Assembly: GCF_023544665.1 (NCBI RefSeq)
Contig: NZ_JAMJFL010000001.1
Coordinates: 558,001-622,000 of the forward strand
DNA from: Streptomyces sp. YS415
GTDB lineage: Bacteria > Actinomycetota > Actinomycetes > Streptomycetales > Streptomycetaceae
Length of the DNA: 64,000 nt
Direction: 5' to 3'
The stretch's first letter is position 1. Each line of letters opens with the position of its first letter. A program made the position numbers and the translations under genes. Of the stretch, positions 1 through 9,600 are shown piece by piece. The notes under the pieces are model-generated. The model did no database searches and had not been told where the DNA came from. It was given only the letters and a program-made list of their open reading frames with translations.

Positions 1-234
1 GATCCCGAAGAACCCCGGGTCGCCGGAGGCCAGCACGACCACCCGGTCCGACTTCTCCAGATGCCGCTCGATGACGTCCATCGCCGGTGCCAGCGGACCG
101 AGGACGACCCGCTCGGCATCGGCCGGGACGGCGGCGGCATCCAGGTGCCGCCGCCCGCCGACGACGAGCCGCGCCCCGGCCAGCACCTCGGCGGGAACCG
201 GCGCCCCCGTCCCCGTACCGACGACCGTGATCAC
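1..234 (-). CDS. cobL: Precorrin-6Y C5,15-methyltransferase, N-terminal part (CobL/CbiE), truncated by window edge
   Basis: The first 78 codons of a corrin-ring methyltransferase are visible; the 3' end lies outside the window. The N-terminus ITVVGTGTGAPVP and the later motif LASGDPGFFGI are the glycine-rich SAM-binding loops of the CbiE half of CobL, which methylates C5 (CbiE) and, through a C-terminal CbiT half, methylates C15 and decarboxylates precorrin-6Y in the cytoplasm. The GTG start overlaps the cobM stop by 4 bp (GTGA), so the two are translationally coupled. Whether a CbiT domain follows cannot be seen. The family call is firm; the exact domain composition is inferred. Confidence 0.82.
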   Translation of the reverse strand, partial: MITVVGTGTGAPVPAEVLAGARLVVGGRRHLDAAAVPADAERVVLGPLAPAMDVIERHLEKSDRVVVLASGDPGFFGI

Positions 235-1049
235 GTACTCGCCCCCCGCTCGCGCAGCGCCCGACGCGCCTCCGGGTCCGCCTTGCGGAAGCCGTGGAAG
301 TGACCGGGGTGGTAGAGGTGCGAGCGGGTGCCGTGCGCGGCGAGCGCCGGGCCGACCAGGAAGAGCGTGTGCTTCCAGAGCTTGTGCTCCTTCACGGTCT
401 CCTCCAGCGTGCCCACCGTGCACCGCACGATCAGCTCCTCCGGCCAGGTGGCCTGGTAGGCGACCACGACCGGGGTCTCGGTCGGATAGCCGCCCTCCAG
501 CAGCTCCCGCACCAGCTGCCCGCTGCGGGCCGCGGACAGGAAGATCGCCATGGTGGTCCCGTGCTTGGCGAACTCCCGCACCTCCTCGCCGGGCGGCATC
601 GGCGTCTTGCCGCCCCCGAGCCGGGTCAGGACGACGGACTGCGCCACCTCCGGAATGGTCAGCTCGCGCTGGGCGAGCGCGGCGACCGCGGAGAAGGCGG
701 AGACACCGGGAATCACCTCGGTTGCGATCCCGATCTGGGCACACCGGTCGAGCTGCTCCTGGGTGCCGCCCCACAGGGCGGGGTCACCGGAGTGGATCCG
801 GGCGACCGTCAGTCGCTCGTCCCGCGCCCGCTCGTACACGGCGACGACGTCCTCCAGGGACATGGCCGCCGAGTCCAGGATCTCCGCGCCCTCGCGCGCG
901 TGCTGGAGGACCTCCGCCTGGACCAGGCTGGCGGCCCAGATCACCACATCGGCCTCGGCGATGGCACGCGCGGCTCGGAACGTCAGCAGATCGGCGGCGC
1001 CGGGGCCGGCACCGACGAAGGTCACCTTGCCGGCGGGGGCATCGGCCAT
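231..1049 (-). CDS. cobM: Precorrin-4 C11-methyltransferase CobM
   Basis: This 272-residue protein is a tetrapyrrole methylase that transfers a methyl group from SAM to C11 of precorrin-4. It has the family loops VTFVGAGPGAADLLT near the start, the ARIHSGDPALWGGT segment around residue 90 and IPGVSAFSAVAALAQREL around residue 115, all typical of CobM/CbiF. I start it at the ATG at 1049, preceded by an AGAGGA-type ribosome site. The frame stays open further upstream, but that extension has no family similarity and runs under the divergent ZIP gene. It is coupled to cobL by a GTGA overlap. It is separated from the main cob operon by the opposite-strand ZIP gene, so it needs its own promoter in 1050-1191. 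Confidence 0.93.
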   Translation of the reverse strand: MADAPAGKVTFVGAGPGAADLLTFRAARAIAEADVVIWAASLVQAEVLQHAREGAEILDSAAMSLEDVVAVYERARDERLTVARIHSGDPALWGGTQEQLDRCAQIGIATEVIPGVSAFSAVAALAQRELTIPEVAQSVVLTRLGGGKTPMPPGEEVREFAKHGTTMAIFLSAARSGQLVRELLEGGYPTETPVVVAYQATWPEELIVRCTVGTLEETVKEHKLWKHTLFLVGPALAAHGTRSHLYHPGHFHGFRKADPEARRALRERGAST

Positions 1050-1191
1050 GGGGATCGGTCCTCTCGGGTTTGCGGGGTGGAGCGGTTCACGGATGCACGG
1101 GGTGGGGCGGTTCATGGGGTGACGCGAAAAGTCAGTGGCCACGCGGGCGTCGCACCCGCACGGACGCCTGCCGATCGGATAGCAAGGCCCT
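1050..1191. promoter_or_regulatory. Divergent promoter region between cobM and the ZIP transporter
   Basis: These 142 bp separate two divergently read metal-related genes and must hold a promoter for each. I could not pick out convincing -10/-35 pairs. On the minus strand the stretch near 1119-1150 contains GGTGCGA and, later, CCACTGAC, which faintly recall a B12-box, but the rest of the riboswitch core is missing. Confidence 0.3.
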
Positions 1192-1920
1192 ATGGCGGTC
1201 TTCGTAGCGCTCGGCGCGTTCCTCATGACGCTGGCCGGCGGCTGGACGGCGCAGCGCGTCACGGACCGCCGCCACCTCGTGCTGGGCCTGGCCGGGGGCC
1301 TGATGCTGGGCGTGGTCGGCCTCGACCTGCTCCCGGAGGCACTGGACGCGGCCGGCCAGGAGGTCCACGGCGTACCGGCCGCCCTGCTCCTCTTCGTGGC
1401 CGGCTTCCTCCTCGCCCACCTGGTGGAACGGCTGCTGGCCGCCCGTCAGGCCGCGCACGGCGCCGAGGAGAAGGACGGGCGCGCCCCCGAGGTGGGCCTC
1501 ACGGCGGCCGCGGCGATGGTCGGCCACAGCGCCATGGACGGCGTGGCCATCGGCGCGGCCTTCCAGGTCGGCGGCGGCATGGGCGCCGCGGTCGCCGTCG
1601 CCGTCATCGCCCACGACTTCGCGGACGGCTTCAACACGTACACGATCACCAGCCTGTACGGCAACGCCCGCCGCCGAGCTCTCGCGATGCTGTTCGCGGA
1701 CGCCGTCGCACCGGTGGCGGGCGCCGCGTCCACGCTTTTCGTGGACATCCCCGAGGGCCTGCTCGGCGCCTATCTCGGGTTGTTCGGCGGCGCCCTGCTC
1801 TACCTCGCGGCGGCGGAGATCCTGCCCGAGGCCCACCACGAGCACCCGGCCGGCTCGACGCTGCTGTGCACGATCGCGGGCGTGGTGTTCATCTGGCTGG
1901 TGGTCGGGGTGGCCGGCTGA
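1192..1920 (+). CDS. ZIP family divalent metal transporter
   Basis: This 242-residue, highly hydrophobic protein belongs to the ZIP family (ZupT/GufA type), which moves zinc or other divalent metals into the cytoplasm. About seven to eight membrane segments are visible. The binuclear metal site motifs are HSAMDGVAIG at about residue 112 (ZIP TM4) and HDFADGFNTY at about residue 143 (TM5); the canonical His-Glu of TM5 is His-Asp here. A further EILPEAHHEH metal-ligand-like motif lies near residue 205. It is read opposite to the flanking cob genes and ends 17 bp from the cobI stop. Its position inside the cobalamin block suggests cobalt or zinc import, but substrate cannot be read from the sequence. 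Confidence 0.85.
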   Translation: MAVFVALGAFLMTLAGGWTAQRVTDRRHLVLGLAGGLMLGVVGLDLLPEALDAAGQEVHGVPAALLLFVAGFLLAHLVERLLAARQAAHGAEEKDGRAPEVGLTAAAAMVGHSAMDGVAIGAAFQVGGGMGAAVAVAVIAHDFADGFNTYTITSLYGNARRRALAMLFADAVAPVAGAASTLFVDIPEGLLGAYLGLFGGALLYLAAAEILPEAHHEHPAGSTLLCTIAGVVFIWLVVGVAG

Positions 1921-1937
1921 CCGCGGCCCGGGACCGC

Positions 1938-2672
1938 TCACAGCTTCCCGCCCCGCCCGCCGTCGCGCCGGGCGGGCGCGATGAGCGTGGAGAGGTACGG
2001 CAGCGGCGCCCCGTCGAGTTCGGCGGCGGGCCGGATGGACTCCTCGGGCAGCCCGAGCGCGGCACCCCACACGGCGTCGCCGAGCCGCCCGGTCTCCCGC
2101 AGCGCCTCGGCCACCTCGGCGGCCTGCCGCCCGAACTTGTAGGCGACGACGGTGCCGGGCCCGGCCAGCGCGTCCTTGAGCACGGCGGCGCCGGCGGTGA
2201 CCGGAACGAGGGTGAGCGGCTCGGTGCCCTCGGTGAGCACGGCACCGGAGCGGGCGGCGAGATCCTGCATGGCGGTGATGCCGGGCACGGTCTCGACCGC
2301 GGTGTCCGGCAGCAGCTCCCCGATGGTCAGGGCGAGATAGGTGAAGGTGGAGTACACGTTCGGATCGCCGATGGTGGCGAAGGCGACGACGGAGTGCTCG
2401 CGCAACAGCTGCGCCACACGCTCCCCGGCGGCGTCCCAGGCGTCCTCCCGCCGCTTGCGGTCGCTGCGCTCATTGAGAGCGAACACGACCCGTACGACCT
2501 TGTCCTCGGGCACGTAGTGCAGCACGGTCGCCTCGGCGCGCCCCCGCTCACCGGTGTCCAGGACGGGCACGACGACGACATCGGCGGCCCGCAGAGCGTT
2601 GACGCCCTTGACGGTCACCAGCTCGGGATCGCCGGGGCCCACCCCGACTCCGATCAACCTGCTGCTGCTCAT
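1938..2672 (-). CDS. cobI: Precorrin-2 C20-methyltransferase CobI
   Basis: This 244-residue tetrapyrrole methylase methylates C20 of precorrin-2, the step that commits uroporphyrinogen-derived tetrapyrroles to cobalamin. The N-terminus SRLIGVGVGPGDPELVTVKG is the characteristic SAM-binding loop, followed by FATIGDPNVYSTFTYL near residue 97 and the VPGITAMQDLAARSG segment near residue 127. The ATG at 2672 overlaps the cobB stop by 4 bp (ATGA), so translation is coupled. It is the last gene of the riboswitch-led run. The downstream neighbour is the convergent ZIP gene, and I saw no clear terminator hairpin in the 17-bp gap. Confidence 0.94.
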   Translation of the reverse strand: MSSSRLIGVGVGPGDPELVTVKGVNALRAADVVVVPVLDTGERGRAEATVLHYVPEDKVVRVVFALNERSDRKRREDAWDAAGERVAQLLREHSVVAFATIGDPNVYSTFTYLALTIGELLPDTAVETVPGITAMQDLAARSGAVLTEGTEPLTLVPVTAGAAVLKDALAGPGTVVAYKFGRQAAEVAEALRETGRLGDAVWGAALGLPEESIRPAAELDGAPLPYLSTLIAPARRDGGRGGKL

Positions 2673-4069
2673 GACGTCCGGCACCTCTCCACGAACCGAC
2701 GGGCGACACCGGGCCGGGACGCCCAGTGCGTGTGCAGATAACTGGCGTGCACACCGCGCTGTACAAAACCTTCGACACGACGCTCCGGGGCACGCACGCC
2801 CCACGCCGGGTCCGCCCCCGCCCCCGGCGCCACGACGGTCCGGTGGAACTCGTGCCCCCGCATCCGGGTCCCGGCGCCGGCGAGCGAACTGTCGCTCACC
2901 GCCACCGCGTCCCGGTACCCGAGGGTGAGCCGCTCCGACATCCGCGCCTCGGCGTCGAGGACCCCGCACATCGGCAGCCCGTCGAGCTCCCGGCACAGGT
3001 AGAGCAGCCCGGCGCATTCGGCGGCGACGGGAGCGCCGCTCAGGGCGAGCTCGGTCACGGCCTTGCGCAGCGGCTCATTGGCGGACAGCTCGGCGGCGTA
3101 CACCTCCGGGAACCCGCCCCCGATGACCAGACCCCGGGTGCCGTCGGGCAGCTCCTCGTCCCGCACCGGATCGAAGGCGACGACGTCGGCACCGGCGGCG
3201 GCGAGCAACTCGGCGTGCTCGGCATAGGAGAAGGTGAAGGCGGGCCCGCCGGCCACGGCCACCACCGGACGCTCGCCGGCCACGGCCACCACGGGACGCC
3301 CGTCGGCACCCTCAGCCCGTCCGGCAGCCGCAGCCGCAGCCGCACCCGGAGACCAGGCAGCACCCGGCACAGCCCCCGCACTCCGCGCCAGCGCCAGCAA
3401 CCCGTCCAGATCACACCCCGCCGCGACCTGCGCGCCCATCGCGGCGACAGCCTCCACCGCCGCAGCCCGCCGCTCGGCGACCGGCACCAACCCCAGATGC
3501 CGAGACGGCGTATCCACCTGAGCCACCCGCCGAAGCACCCCGAGCACCGGCACCCCGACCGACTCCAACGCCTCCCGCAACAACCCCTCATGCCGATCCG
3601 ACGCGACCTTGTTCAGGATCACGCCCCCGACCCGCACCTCCGGATCCCACGACACGAACCCGTGCACCAGCGCCGCGACGGACCGCGACTGCGAGGACGC
3701 GTCCACCACCAGCACCACCGGCGCCCGCAGCAGCTTCGCCACCTGGGCGGTGGACGCCAGTTCGCCCTCGCCCGCGGCCCCGTCGTAGAGCCCCATCACA
3801 CCCTCGACCACGGCGAGGTCGCACCCGCGCGCCCCGTGCAGGAACAACGGCCCGACCAGCTCCGTCCCGCACAGGTACGCGTCGAGATTGCGCCCCGTCC
3901 GCCCGGTGGCGAGCGCGTGGTACCCGGGATCGATGTAGTCGGGCCCCACCTTGTGCCCGGACACGGCAAGCCCCCGCGCGGCGAACGCGGCCATCAGCCC
4001 GGTGGCGACGGTGGTCTTGCCGCTGCCGGAGGACGGCGCGGCGACGACCAGACGGGGGACCGCGGACAT
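2669..4069 (-). CDS. cobB: Cobyrinate/hydrogenobyrinate a,c-diamide synthase CobB
   Basis: This 466-residue glutamine amidotransferase uses ATP and glutamine to amidate the a and c side chains of the corrin ring. The N-terminal dethiobiotin-synthetase-like ATPase begins with the P-loop SSGSGKTTVATGL (residues 12-24) followed by GHKVGPDYIDPGYH. The C-terminal class I amidotransferase domain carries the nucleophile Cys in AAECAGLLYL at about residue 351 and a late His in the SYLHTHW motif. The ATG start overlaps the cobO stop by one base (TGATG); a GTG one codon upstream is an alternative. The linker between the domains is Ala-rich and contains an in-frame 9-residue duplication (RPVVAVAG repeated), encoded by a 27-bp tandem repeat. 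This should not touch the catalytic parts. Confidence 0.95.
   Translation of the reverse strand: MSAVPRLVVAAPSSGSGKTTVATGLMAAFAARGLAVSGHKVGPDYIDPGYHALATGRTGRNLDAYLCGTELVGPLFLHGARGCDLAVVEGVMGLYDGAAGEGELASTAQVAKLLRAPVVLVVDASSQSRSVAALVHGFVSWDPEVRVGGVILNKVASDRHEGLLREALESVGVPVLGVLRRVAQVDTPSRHLGLVPVAERRAAAVEAVAAMGAQVAAGCDLDGLLALARSAGAVPGAAWSPGAAAAAAAGRAEGADGRPVVAVAGERPVVAVAGGPAFTFSYAEHAELLAAAGADVVAFDPVRDEELPDGTRGLVIGGGFPEVYAAELSANEPLRKAVTELALSGAPVAAECAGLLYLCRELDGLPMCGVLDAEARMSERLTLGYRDAVAVSDSSLAGAGTRMRGHEFHRTVVAPGAGADPAWGVRAPERRVEGFVQRGVHASYLHTHWASRPGVARRFVERCRTS
3248..3301 (-). repeat. 27-bp tandem duplication inside cobB
   Basis: Two adjacent 27-bp units (3248-3274 and 3275-3301) match at 25 of 27 positions and encode the repeated peptide RPVVAVAGE/RPVVAVAGG at the junction between the ATPase and amidotransferase domains. 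Because 27 is a multiple of three the reading frame is kept. Confidence 0.85.
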
Positions 4070-4668
4070 CACCACTCGATGCCCCTCTGCCCCTTCTGCC
4101 CGGCGTCCATCGGGTGCTTCACCTTGGACATGTCGGTCACCAGATCGGCGAAGCTGACGAGCTTCTCGGGGGCGTTCCGCCCGGTGATCACCACATGCTG
4201 GGTCCCGGGCCGGTCGCGCAGCACGTCGACGACCTCGTCGGTGTCGACCCACCCCCAGTGCATCGGGTACGCGAACTCGTCGAGCACGTACAGCTTGTAC
4301 GTCTCGGCCGCCAGGTCCCGCTTGACCTGCTCCCAGCCCTCGCGGGCCTTCTCCTCGTTGTCCATCTGGGCATCGCGCTGCACCCACGACCAGCCCTCGC
4401 CCATCTTGTGCCAGTCGACGGACCCGCCCTCACCACTGGCACCGAGCACCCGCAGCGCGTTCTCCTCGCCGACCTTCCACTTGGCCGACTTCACGAACTG
4501 GAACACCCCGATCGGCCACCCCTGGTTCCAGGCGCGCAGCGCGAGCCCGAACGCGGCCGTCGACTTGCCCTTCCCGATGCCCGTGTGCACCACGACCAAC
4601 GGCCGGTTGCGTCGCTGACGCGTCGTCAGCCCGTCATCGGGAATCACACTCGGCTGCCCCTGCGGCAT
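4069..4668 (-). CDS. cobO: Cob(I)yrinic acid a,c-diamide adenosyltransferase CobO
   Basis: This 199-residue enzyme transfers the 5'-deoxyadenosyl group from ATP to cob(I)yrinic acid a,c-diamide, forming the Co-C bond of adenosylcobalamin. The CobA/CobO/BtuR P-loop VHTGIGKGKSTAAFGLALRA sits near residue 30, and the Walker B-like segment LYVLDEFAYPMHWGWVD at about residue 116 is diagnostic. Length is standard for the family. The ATG overlaps the chelatase stop by one base (TAATG) and its own stop overlaps cobB by one base, so it is embedded in a chain of coupled genes. No alternative assignment is likely. Confidence 0.96.
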   Translation of the reverse strand: MPQGQPSVIPDDGLTTRQRRNRPLVVVHTGIGKGKSTAAFGLALRAWNQGWPIGVFQFVKSAKWKVGEENALRVLGASGEGGSVDWHKMGEGWSWVQRDAQMDNEEKAREGWEQVKRDLAAETYKLYVLDEFAYPMHWGWVDTDEVVDVLRDRPGTQHVVITGRNAPEKLVSFADLVTDMSKVKHPMDAGQKGQRGIEW

Positions 4669-6659
4669 TACGCGGCCCTCCTCTGTACGTCCTTCACCAG
4701 TCCGGCGATCGAGTCGGCCCGCAACTCGTCCAGCGTCACGGCCGTACCCTCCAGCTCCCCGGCCAACTGCCCGGCGAGACCGAGCCGTACGGGCCCCGAC
4801 TCGCAGTCGACGACGACCGACGCGACCCCGTCGGCGGCGAACAGCCGGGCCGCCCGTCCGGCCAGCGCGACCGGCTCCGGCCCACCGGTGGCGCGCCCGT
4901 CGGTCACCACAACGACCAGCGCCCGCCGCGCGGGGTCGCGCAGCCGCTCCACCCGCAGCACCTCGTGCGCCTTCAGCAGCCCGGCGGCGAGCGGCGTACG
5001 CCCGCCCGTGGGCAGCGACTCCAGCCGGCCCGCGGCCGCGTCCACCGACGAGGTCGGCGGCAGCGCCACCTCCGCGGCCGACCCCCGGAAGGTCACCAGC
5101 CCCACCTTGTCCCGCCGCTGGTAGGCGTCCAGCAGCAGCGACAGCACGGCCCCCTTCACGGCGGCCATCCGCTGCCGGGCCGCCATCGACCCGGACGCGT
5201 CGACCACGAAGAGGACGAGATTGCCCTCACGCCCCTCCCGGACCGCCTGCCGCAGATCGTCCCGCCGGACCACCAGCCCCGGGCCCGACCGCCCGCGGGC
5301 CCGCTGGTGCGGAGCGGCCGCCTGCACGGTCGCCGCCAGATGCAGCTTCGTCAGCGCGCCCTGGGGCCGCCGTGCGCCGGTCGTCCGCCCGTGCGCGGTC
5401 CGCGCCCGCGACCGCCGGCCGGCGGCGCCCTCACCGATCCCGGGCACGCTCAGCACCTTGGTACGGAACGGCTCGGCCGCCCGTACCGCGGACTGCTCAC
5501 CGGCACCCGAGGGGGACCCGGCGCCCTCACCCTCTTCGGGCCGCGCTCCGGTGTCACCGCCCTGCGGGGGCCCGTCGTCCGGCTGTCCGCCGCCCCCGCC
5601 GGGACCGCCGCCCGGCCCGTCGGGGTCCGGATCGTCCTCGGGGGACTCCCCGGAGAACTCCTCCAGCGTCTGGTCCAGTTTGTCCTCGTCCAGGCCGGGC
5701 GCATCGAAGGGATTGCGCCGCCGGCGGTGCGGCAGCGCGAGCAGCGCGGCCTGCCGGACGTCCTCGGCCAGCACCTCCGTGCGCCCGGCCCACGCCGCCA
5801 GCGCGGTGGCGGTGCGCGCCATCACGATGTCGGCGCGCATCCCGTCCACCTCGAAGGCGGCGCAGGTCGCCGCGATCTGCCGGAGCGCCCGGTCCCCGAG
5901 CCGCACCGACGGCAACAACTCCCGTGCGGCGACGATCCGTTGCCGTACCGCCGCCTCCTCGTCCGCCCAGCGGGCCGCGAAGCCGGCCGGATCGTCGTCG
6001 TGGGCGAGCCGCCGCCGGACCACCTCCACCCGCTGGTCGGGCTCCCGCGAGGCCGCGACCTCGACGGTCAGCCCGAACCGGTCCAGGAGCTGCGGCCGCA
6101 GCTCGCCCTCCTCGGGGTTCATCGTCCCGACGAGCAGGAACTTCGAGGCGTGCCGTACGGAGACACCCTCCCGCTCCACGTAGGACGCGCCCATCGCCGC
6201 CGCGTCGAGCAGCAGGTCGACCAGGTGGTCGTGGAGGAGGTTGACCTCGTCGACGTAGAGGATCCCGCGGTGCGCGTCGGCCAGCAGGCCCGGCTCGAAG
6301 GCCTTCACGCCCTCCGCGAGCGCCCGCTCGATGTCGAGGGCACCGACGAGCCGGTCCTCGGAGGCCCCGACGGGCAGTTCGACCATGCGGGCGGGCCGGG
6401 CGGCGCCGGGACCGGCCTCGTGCGGCCCGTCCGGGCAGACCGGGTCCGGCTTCGCGGGGTCGCAGGAGAACCGGCATCCGGGCACGACGGCCACTTGGGG
6501 CAGCAGCGCCGAAAGGGCCCGCACGGCCGTCGACTTGGCGGTGCCTTTCTCGCCGCGCACGAGCACACCGCCGACCGCCGGGGACACGGCGTTCAGCAGC
6601 AGCGCGAGCCGCAGATCGTCCTGGCCGACAACGGCCGTGAACGGGAAGGGGGTGGTCAC
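4668..6659 (-). CDS. Mg-chelatase-type AAA+/VWA subunit of cobaltochelatase (ChlI-ChlD fusion)
   Basis: This 663-residue protein fuses two chelatase subunits. Residues 1-340 are an AAA+ ATPase with Walker A GEKGTAKST (36-44) and Walker B LYVDEVNLL at about 140. A Pro/Asp/Gly-rich acidic linker follows at about 345-420. The C-terminal half is a von Willebrand A domain with the MIDAS motif VVDASGSMA near residue 485. Such ChlI/ChlD fusions are thought to drive cobalt insertion together with CobN where CobS/CobT are absent, as in many actinobacteria. The GTG start overlaps the cobN stop (GTGA). The neighbourhood supports cobalt rather than magnesium chelation; that is inference from context. Confidence 0.92.
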   Translation of the reverse strand: MTTPFPFTAVVGQDDLRLALLLNAVSPAVGGVLVRGEKGTAKSTAVRALSALLPQVAVVPGCRFSCDPAKPDPVCPDGPHEAGPGAARPARMVELPVGASEDRLVGALDIERALAEGVKAFEPGLLADAHRGILYVDEVNLLHDHLVDLLLDAAAMGASYVEREGVSVRHASKFLLVGTMNPEEGELRPQLLDRFGLTVEVAASREPDQRVEVVRRRLAHDDDPAGFAARWADEEAAVRQRIVAARELLPSVRLGDRALRQIAATCAAFEVDGMRADIVMARTATALAAWAGRTEVLAEDVRQAALLALPHRRRRNPFDAPGLDEDKLDQTLEEFSGESPEDDPDPDGPGGGPGGGGGQPDDGPPQGGDTGARPEEGEGAGSPSGAGEQSAVRAAEPFRTKVLSVPGIGEGAAGRRSRARTAHGRTTGARRPQGALTKLHLAATVQAAAPHQRARGRSGPGLVVRRDDLRQAVREGREGNLVLFVVDASGSMAARQRMAAVKGAVLSLLLDAYQRRDKVGLVTFRGSAAEVALPPTSSVDAAAGRLESLPTGGRTPLAAGLLKAHEVLRVERLRDPARRALVVVVTDGRATGGPEPVALAGRAARLFAADGVASVVVDCESGPVRLGLAGQLAGELEGTAVTLDELRADSIAGLVKDVQRRAA

Positions 6660-9600
6660 TGGTCGCCCTCCAAGTCGCCTTCCAGCTCCAGATACGTGGC
6701 CCGCAGCCGCTCCAGCGTCTCCGCGTCCGGCTCCGCCCACAGTCCGCGGTCCGCGGCCTCCAGCAGCCGCTCGGTGATCCCGCGCAGCGCCCAGGGGTTG
6801 GACTTCTTCATGAAGTCCCGGTTCTCGGGGTCGAAGACGTACTCGGCGCTGAGCTTCTCGTACATCCAGTCGTCCACGACCCCGGCGGTGGCGTCGTAGC
6901 CGAAGAGGTAGTCCACGGTCGCCGCCATCTCGAAGGCGCCCTTGTACCCGTGCCGGCGCATCGCCGCCATCCAGCGCGGGTTGACCACGCGAGCCCGGAA
7001 GACCCGGTGCGTCTCCTCGCCCAGCGTGCGGGTCTTGACCTGGTCGGGGGTGGCGGAGTCGCCGACGTAAGCCTCGGGGGAGGCGCCCGTCAGATGGCGG
7101 ACCATGGCGACCATGCCGCCGTGGTACTGGAAGTAGTCGTCCGCGTCGACGAGGTCGTGCTCACGGGTGTCGACGTTCTTCGCCGCGACCGCGATCCGCC
7201 TGAACGCCGTCTCCATGTCCCCGCGCGCCGCGCGCCCGTCGAGCCCGCGCCCGTAGGCGTAGCCGCCCCACACCGCGTACACCTCGGCGAGGTCGGCGTC
7301 GGAGCGCCAGTTGCGGGCGTCGATCAGCGGCAGCAGACCGGCGCCGTACGCGCCCGGCTTGGAGCCGAAGACACGGGCGGTCGCGCGCCGGCGGTCACCG
7401 TGCTCGGCGGTGTCCTCCTCCACGTGCTTGCGCACGAAGTTGACCTCGGCGGGCTCGTCCAGCTCGGCCACCGCCCGCACCGCGTCGTCGATCAGCGCGA
7501 CCACATGCGGGAACGCGTCCCGGAAGAACCCGGAGATCCGGACGGTGACGTCGATGCGCGGCCGTCCCAGCTCCGCCGGCGGCACCACCTCGAACCCGGT
7601 CACCCGGCGCGAGGCGTCGTCCCACACCGGGCGGCAGCCCAGCAGCGCCAGGATCTCCGCGATGTCGTCGCCCTGGGTGCGCATCGCGGACGTGCCCCAC
7701 ACCGTGAGCCCGACGGACTGCGGGTACTCCCCGGTGTCCTGGAGGTAGCGGGCCACCAGCGAGTCGGCGAGGGACTGGCCGACCTCCCAGCTCAGCCGGG
7801 AGGGGATGGCCTTGGGGTCGACCGAGTAGAAGTTGCGGCCGGTCGGCAGGACGTTCACCAGACCGCGGGTCGGCGACCCGGACGGGCCCGCCGGGACGTA
7901 ACCGCCGTCCAGGGCCCGCAGGATGTGCCCGATCTCGTCCGTCGTGCGGGCGAGCCGCGGCACGACCTCGTCGCAGGCGAACTCCAGCACGGCGACGGCC
8001 TCGGGCAGTTCGGTACCGAGCACCTCGCGGACGAGGGCGGGAACCGCGGCGGCCTGCCAGTCCCGCTCCTCCATGCCCTCCGCCACCCGGCGGCACAGCT
8101 GCTCCAGCAGGTCGATCGCGTCGGCGGCCGTACGCGCGGGCCCCTCCACCAGGTCGGACAGCTCCACCGGCACCTTCAGGGGCGCGCCCGGCTCGGCCAG
8201 CAACTCCTTCTCGCTGAGCCCGAAGTGGGCCGCGAAGGACGCCCTGAGGCCGGGCAGCGCGTTCGCCTGTCCGCCCCACACCTGCGCGGCGCGCAACACG
8301 GCGAGCACCAGGTTCACCCGCGGCTCACCGACCGGGCCGCTGCCGAGGATGTGCAGGCCGTCACGGATCTGCACGTCCTTGATCTCGCACAGGTAGCCGT
8401 CGATGTGCATGACGAACTCGTCGAACTCCGTGTCGTCCGGCTGCTCGTCGACATGCAGGTCGTGGTGGAGCTCGGCCGCCTTCACCAGCGTCCAGATCTG
8501 CGCGCGCACGGCCGGCGCCTTGGTCGGGTCCAGGTCGGAGACGAGCGCGTACTCGTCGAGCAGCTGCTCCAGCTTCGCCAGGTCACCGTAGGTGTCCGCG
8601 CGCGCCATCGGCGGTACGAGGTGGTCGACGACCGTGGCGTGGCCGCGCCGCTTGGCCTGGGTGCCCTCGCCGGGGTCATTGACGATGAAGGGGTAGATGA
8701 GGGGGAGTTCACCGAGTACGGCGTCCGGTGCGCAGCCTCCGCTCAGCCCGAGCCCCTTGCCCGGCAGCCACTCCATCGTGCCGTGCTTGCCCATGTGGAC
8801 GACGGCGTCGGCACCGAAGGAGTTCTCCAGCCACCGGTAGGCCGCCATGTAGTGGTGGGACGGCGGCATGTCCGGGTCGTGGTAGATCGCGATCGGGTTC
8901 TCGCCGAAGCCCCGCGGCGGCTGGATCATCACGACGACGTTGCCGAACTGGAGGGACGCGAGCACGATCTCGTCCCCGTCGACGTACAGCGAGCCCGGCG
9001 GCTCGCCCCACGCCTCCAGCATGGCGTCCCTGAGCTCCGGGTCGAGCCGGTCGAACCACGCCCGGTAGTCCGCGAGCGGCACCCGCGCGGGCGCGGAGGC
9101 CAGCTGCTCCTCGGTCAGCCACTCGACGTCGTGACCGCCGGCCTCGATCAGCCGGTGGATCAGCTCGTCGCCGCCGGAGGGGTATGCGGTGACCCCGTAC
9201 CCGGCTTCCTTGAGCGCGTCCAGGACCCGCACCGCCGAGACGGGCGTGTCGAGTCCGACCGCGTTGCCGACCCGGGAGTGCTTGGTCGGGTAGGCGGTGA
9301 AGACGAGCGCCAGCTTCTTCTCGGCGTTCGGCTTGTGCCGCAACCGGGCGTGCCGTACGGCGATGCCGGCGACGCGCGCGGCCCGCTCCGGGTCGGCGAC
9401 GTACACCGGGACGTCGTCTGGGCCCTGCTCCTTGAAGGAGAACGGCACGGTGATCAGCCGGCCGTCGAACTCCGGGATGGCGACCTGCATGGCCGCGTCC
9501 ATGGGGGAGAGGGCGGCGTCGGACTCGTCCCAGGCGCGGCGCGAGGAGGTCAGGCAGAGCCCTTGCAGCACCGGGATGTCGAGGTCGGCGAGGGCGCCGA

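Noticed and set aside
1090..1160. B12-box-like strings (GGTGCGA and CCACTGAC) on the minus strand upstream of cobM
   Set aside because: The spacing and the remaining conserved aptamer elements are missing, in contrast to the clear riboswitch at 12862-13012.
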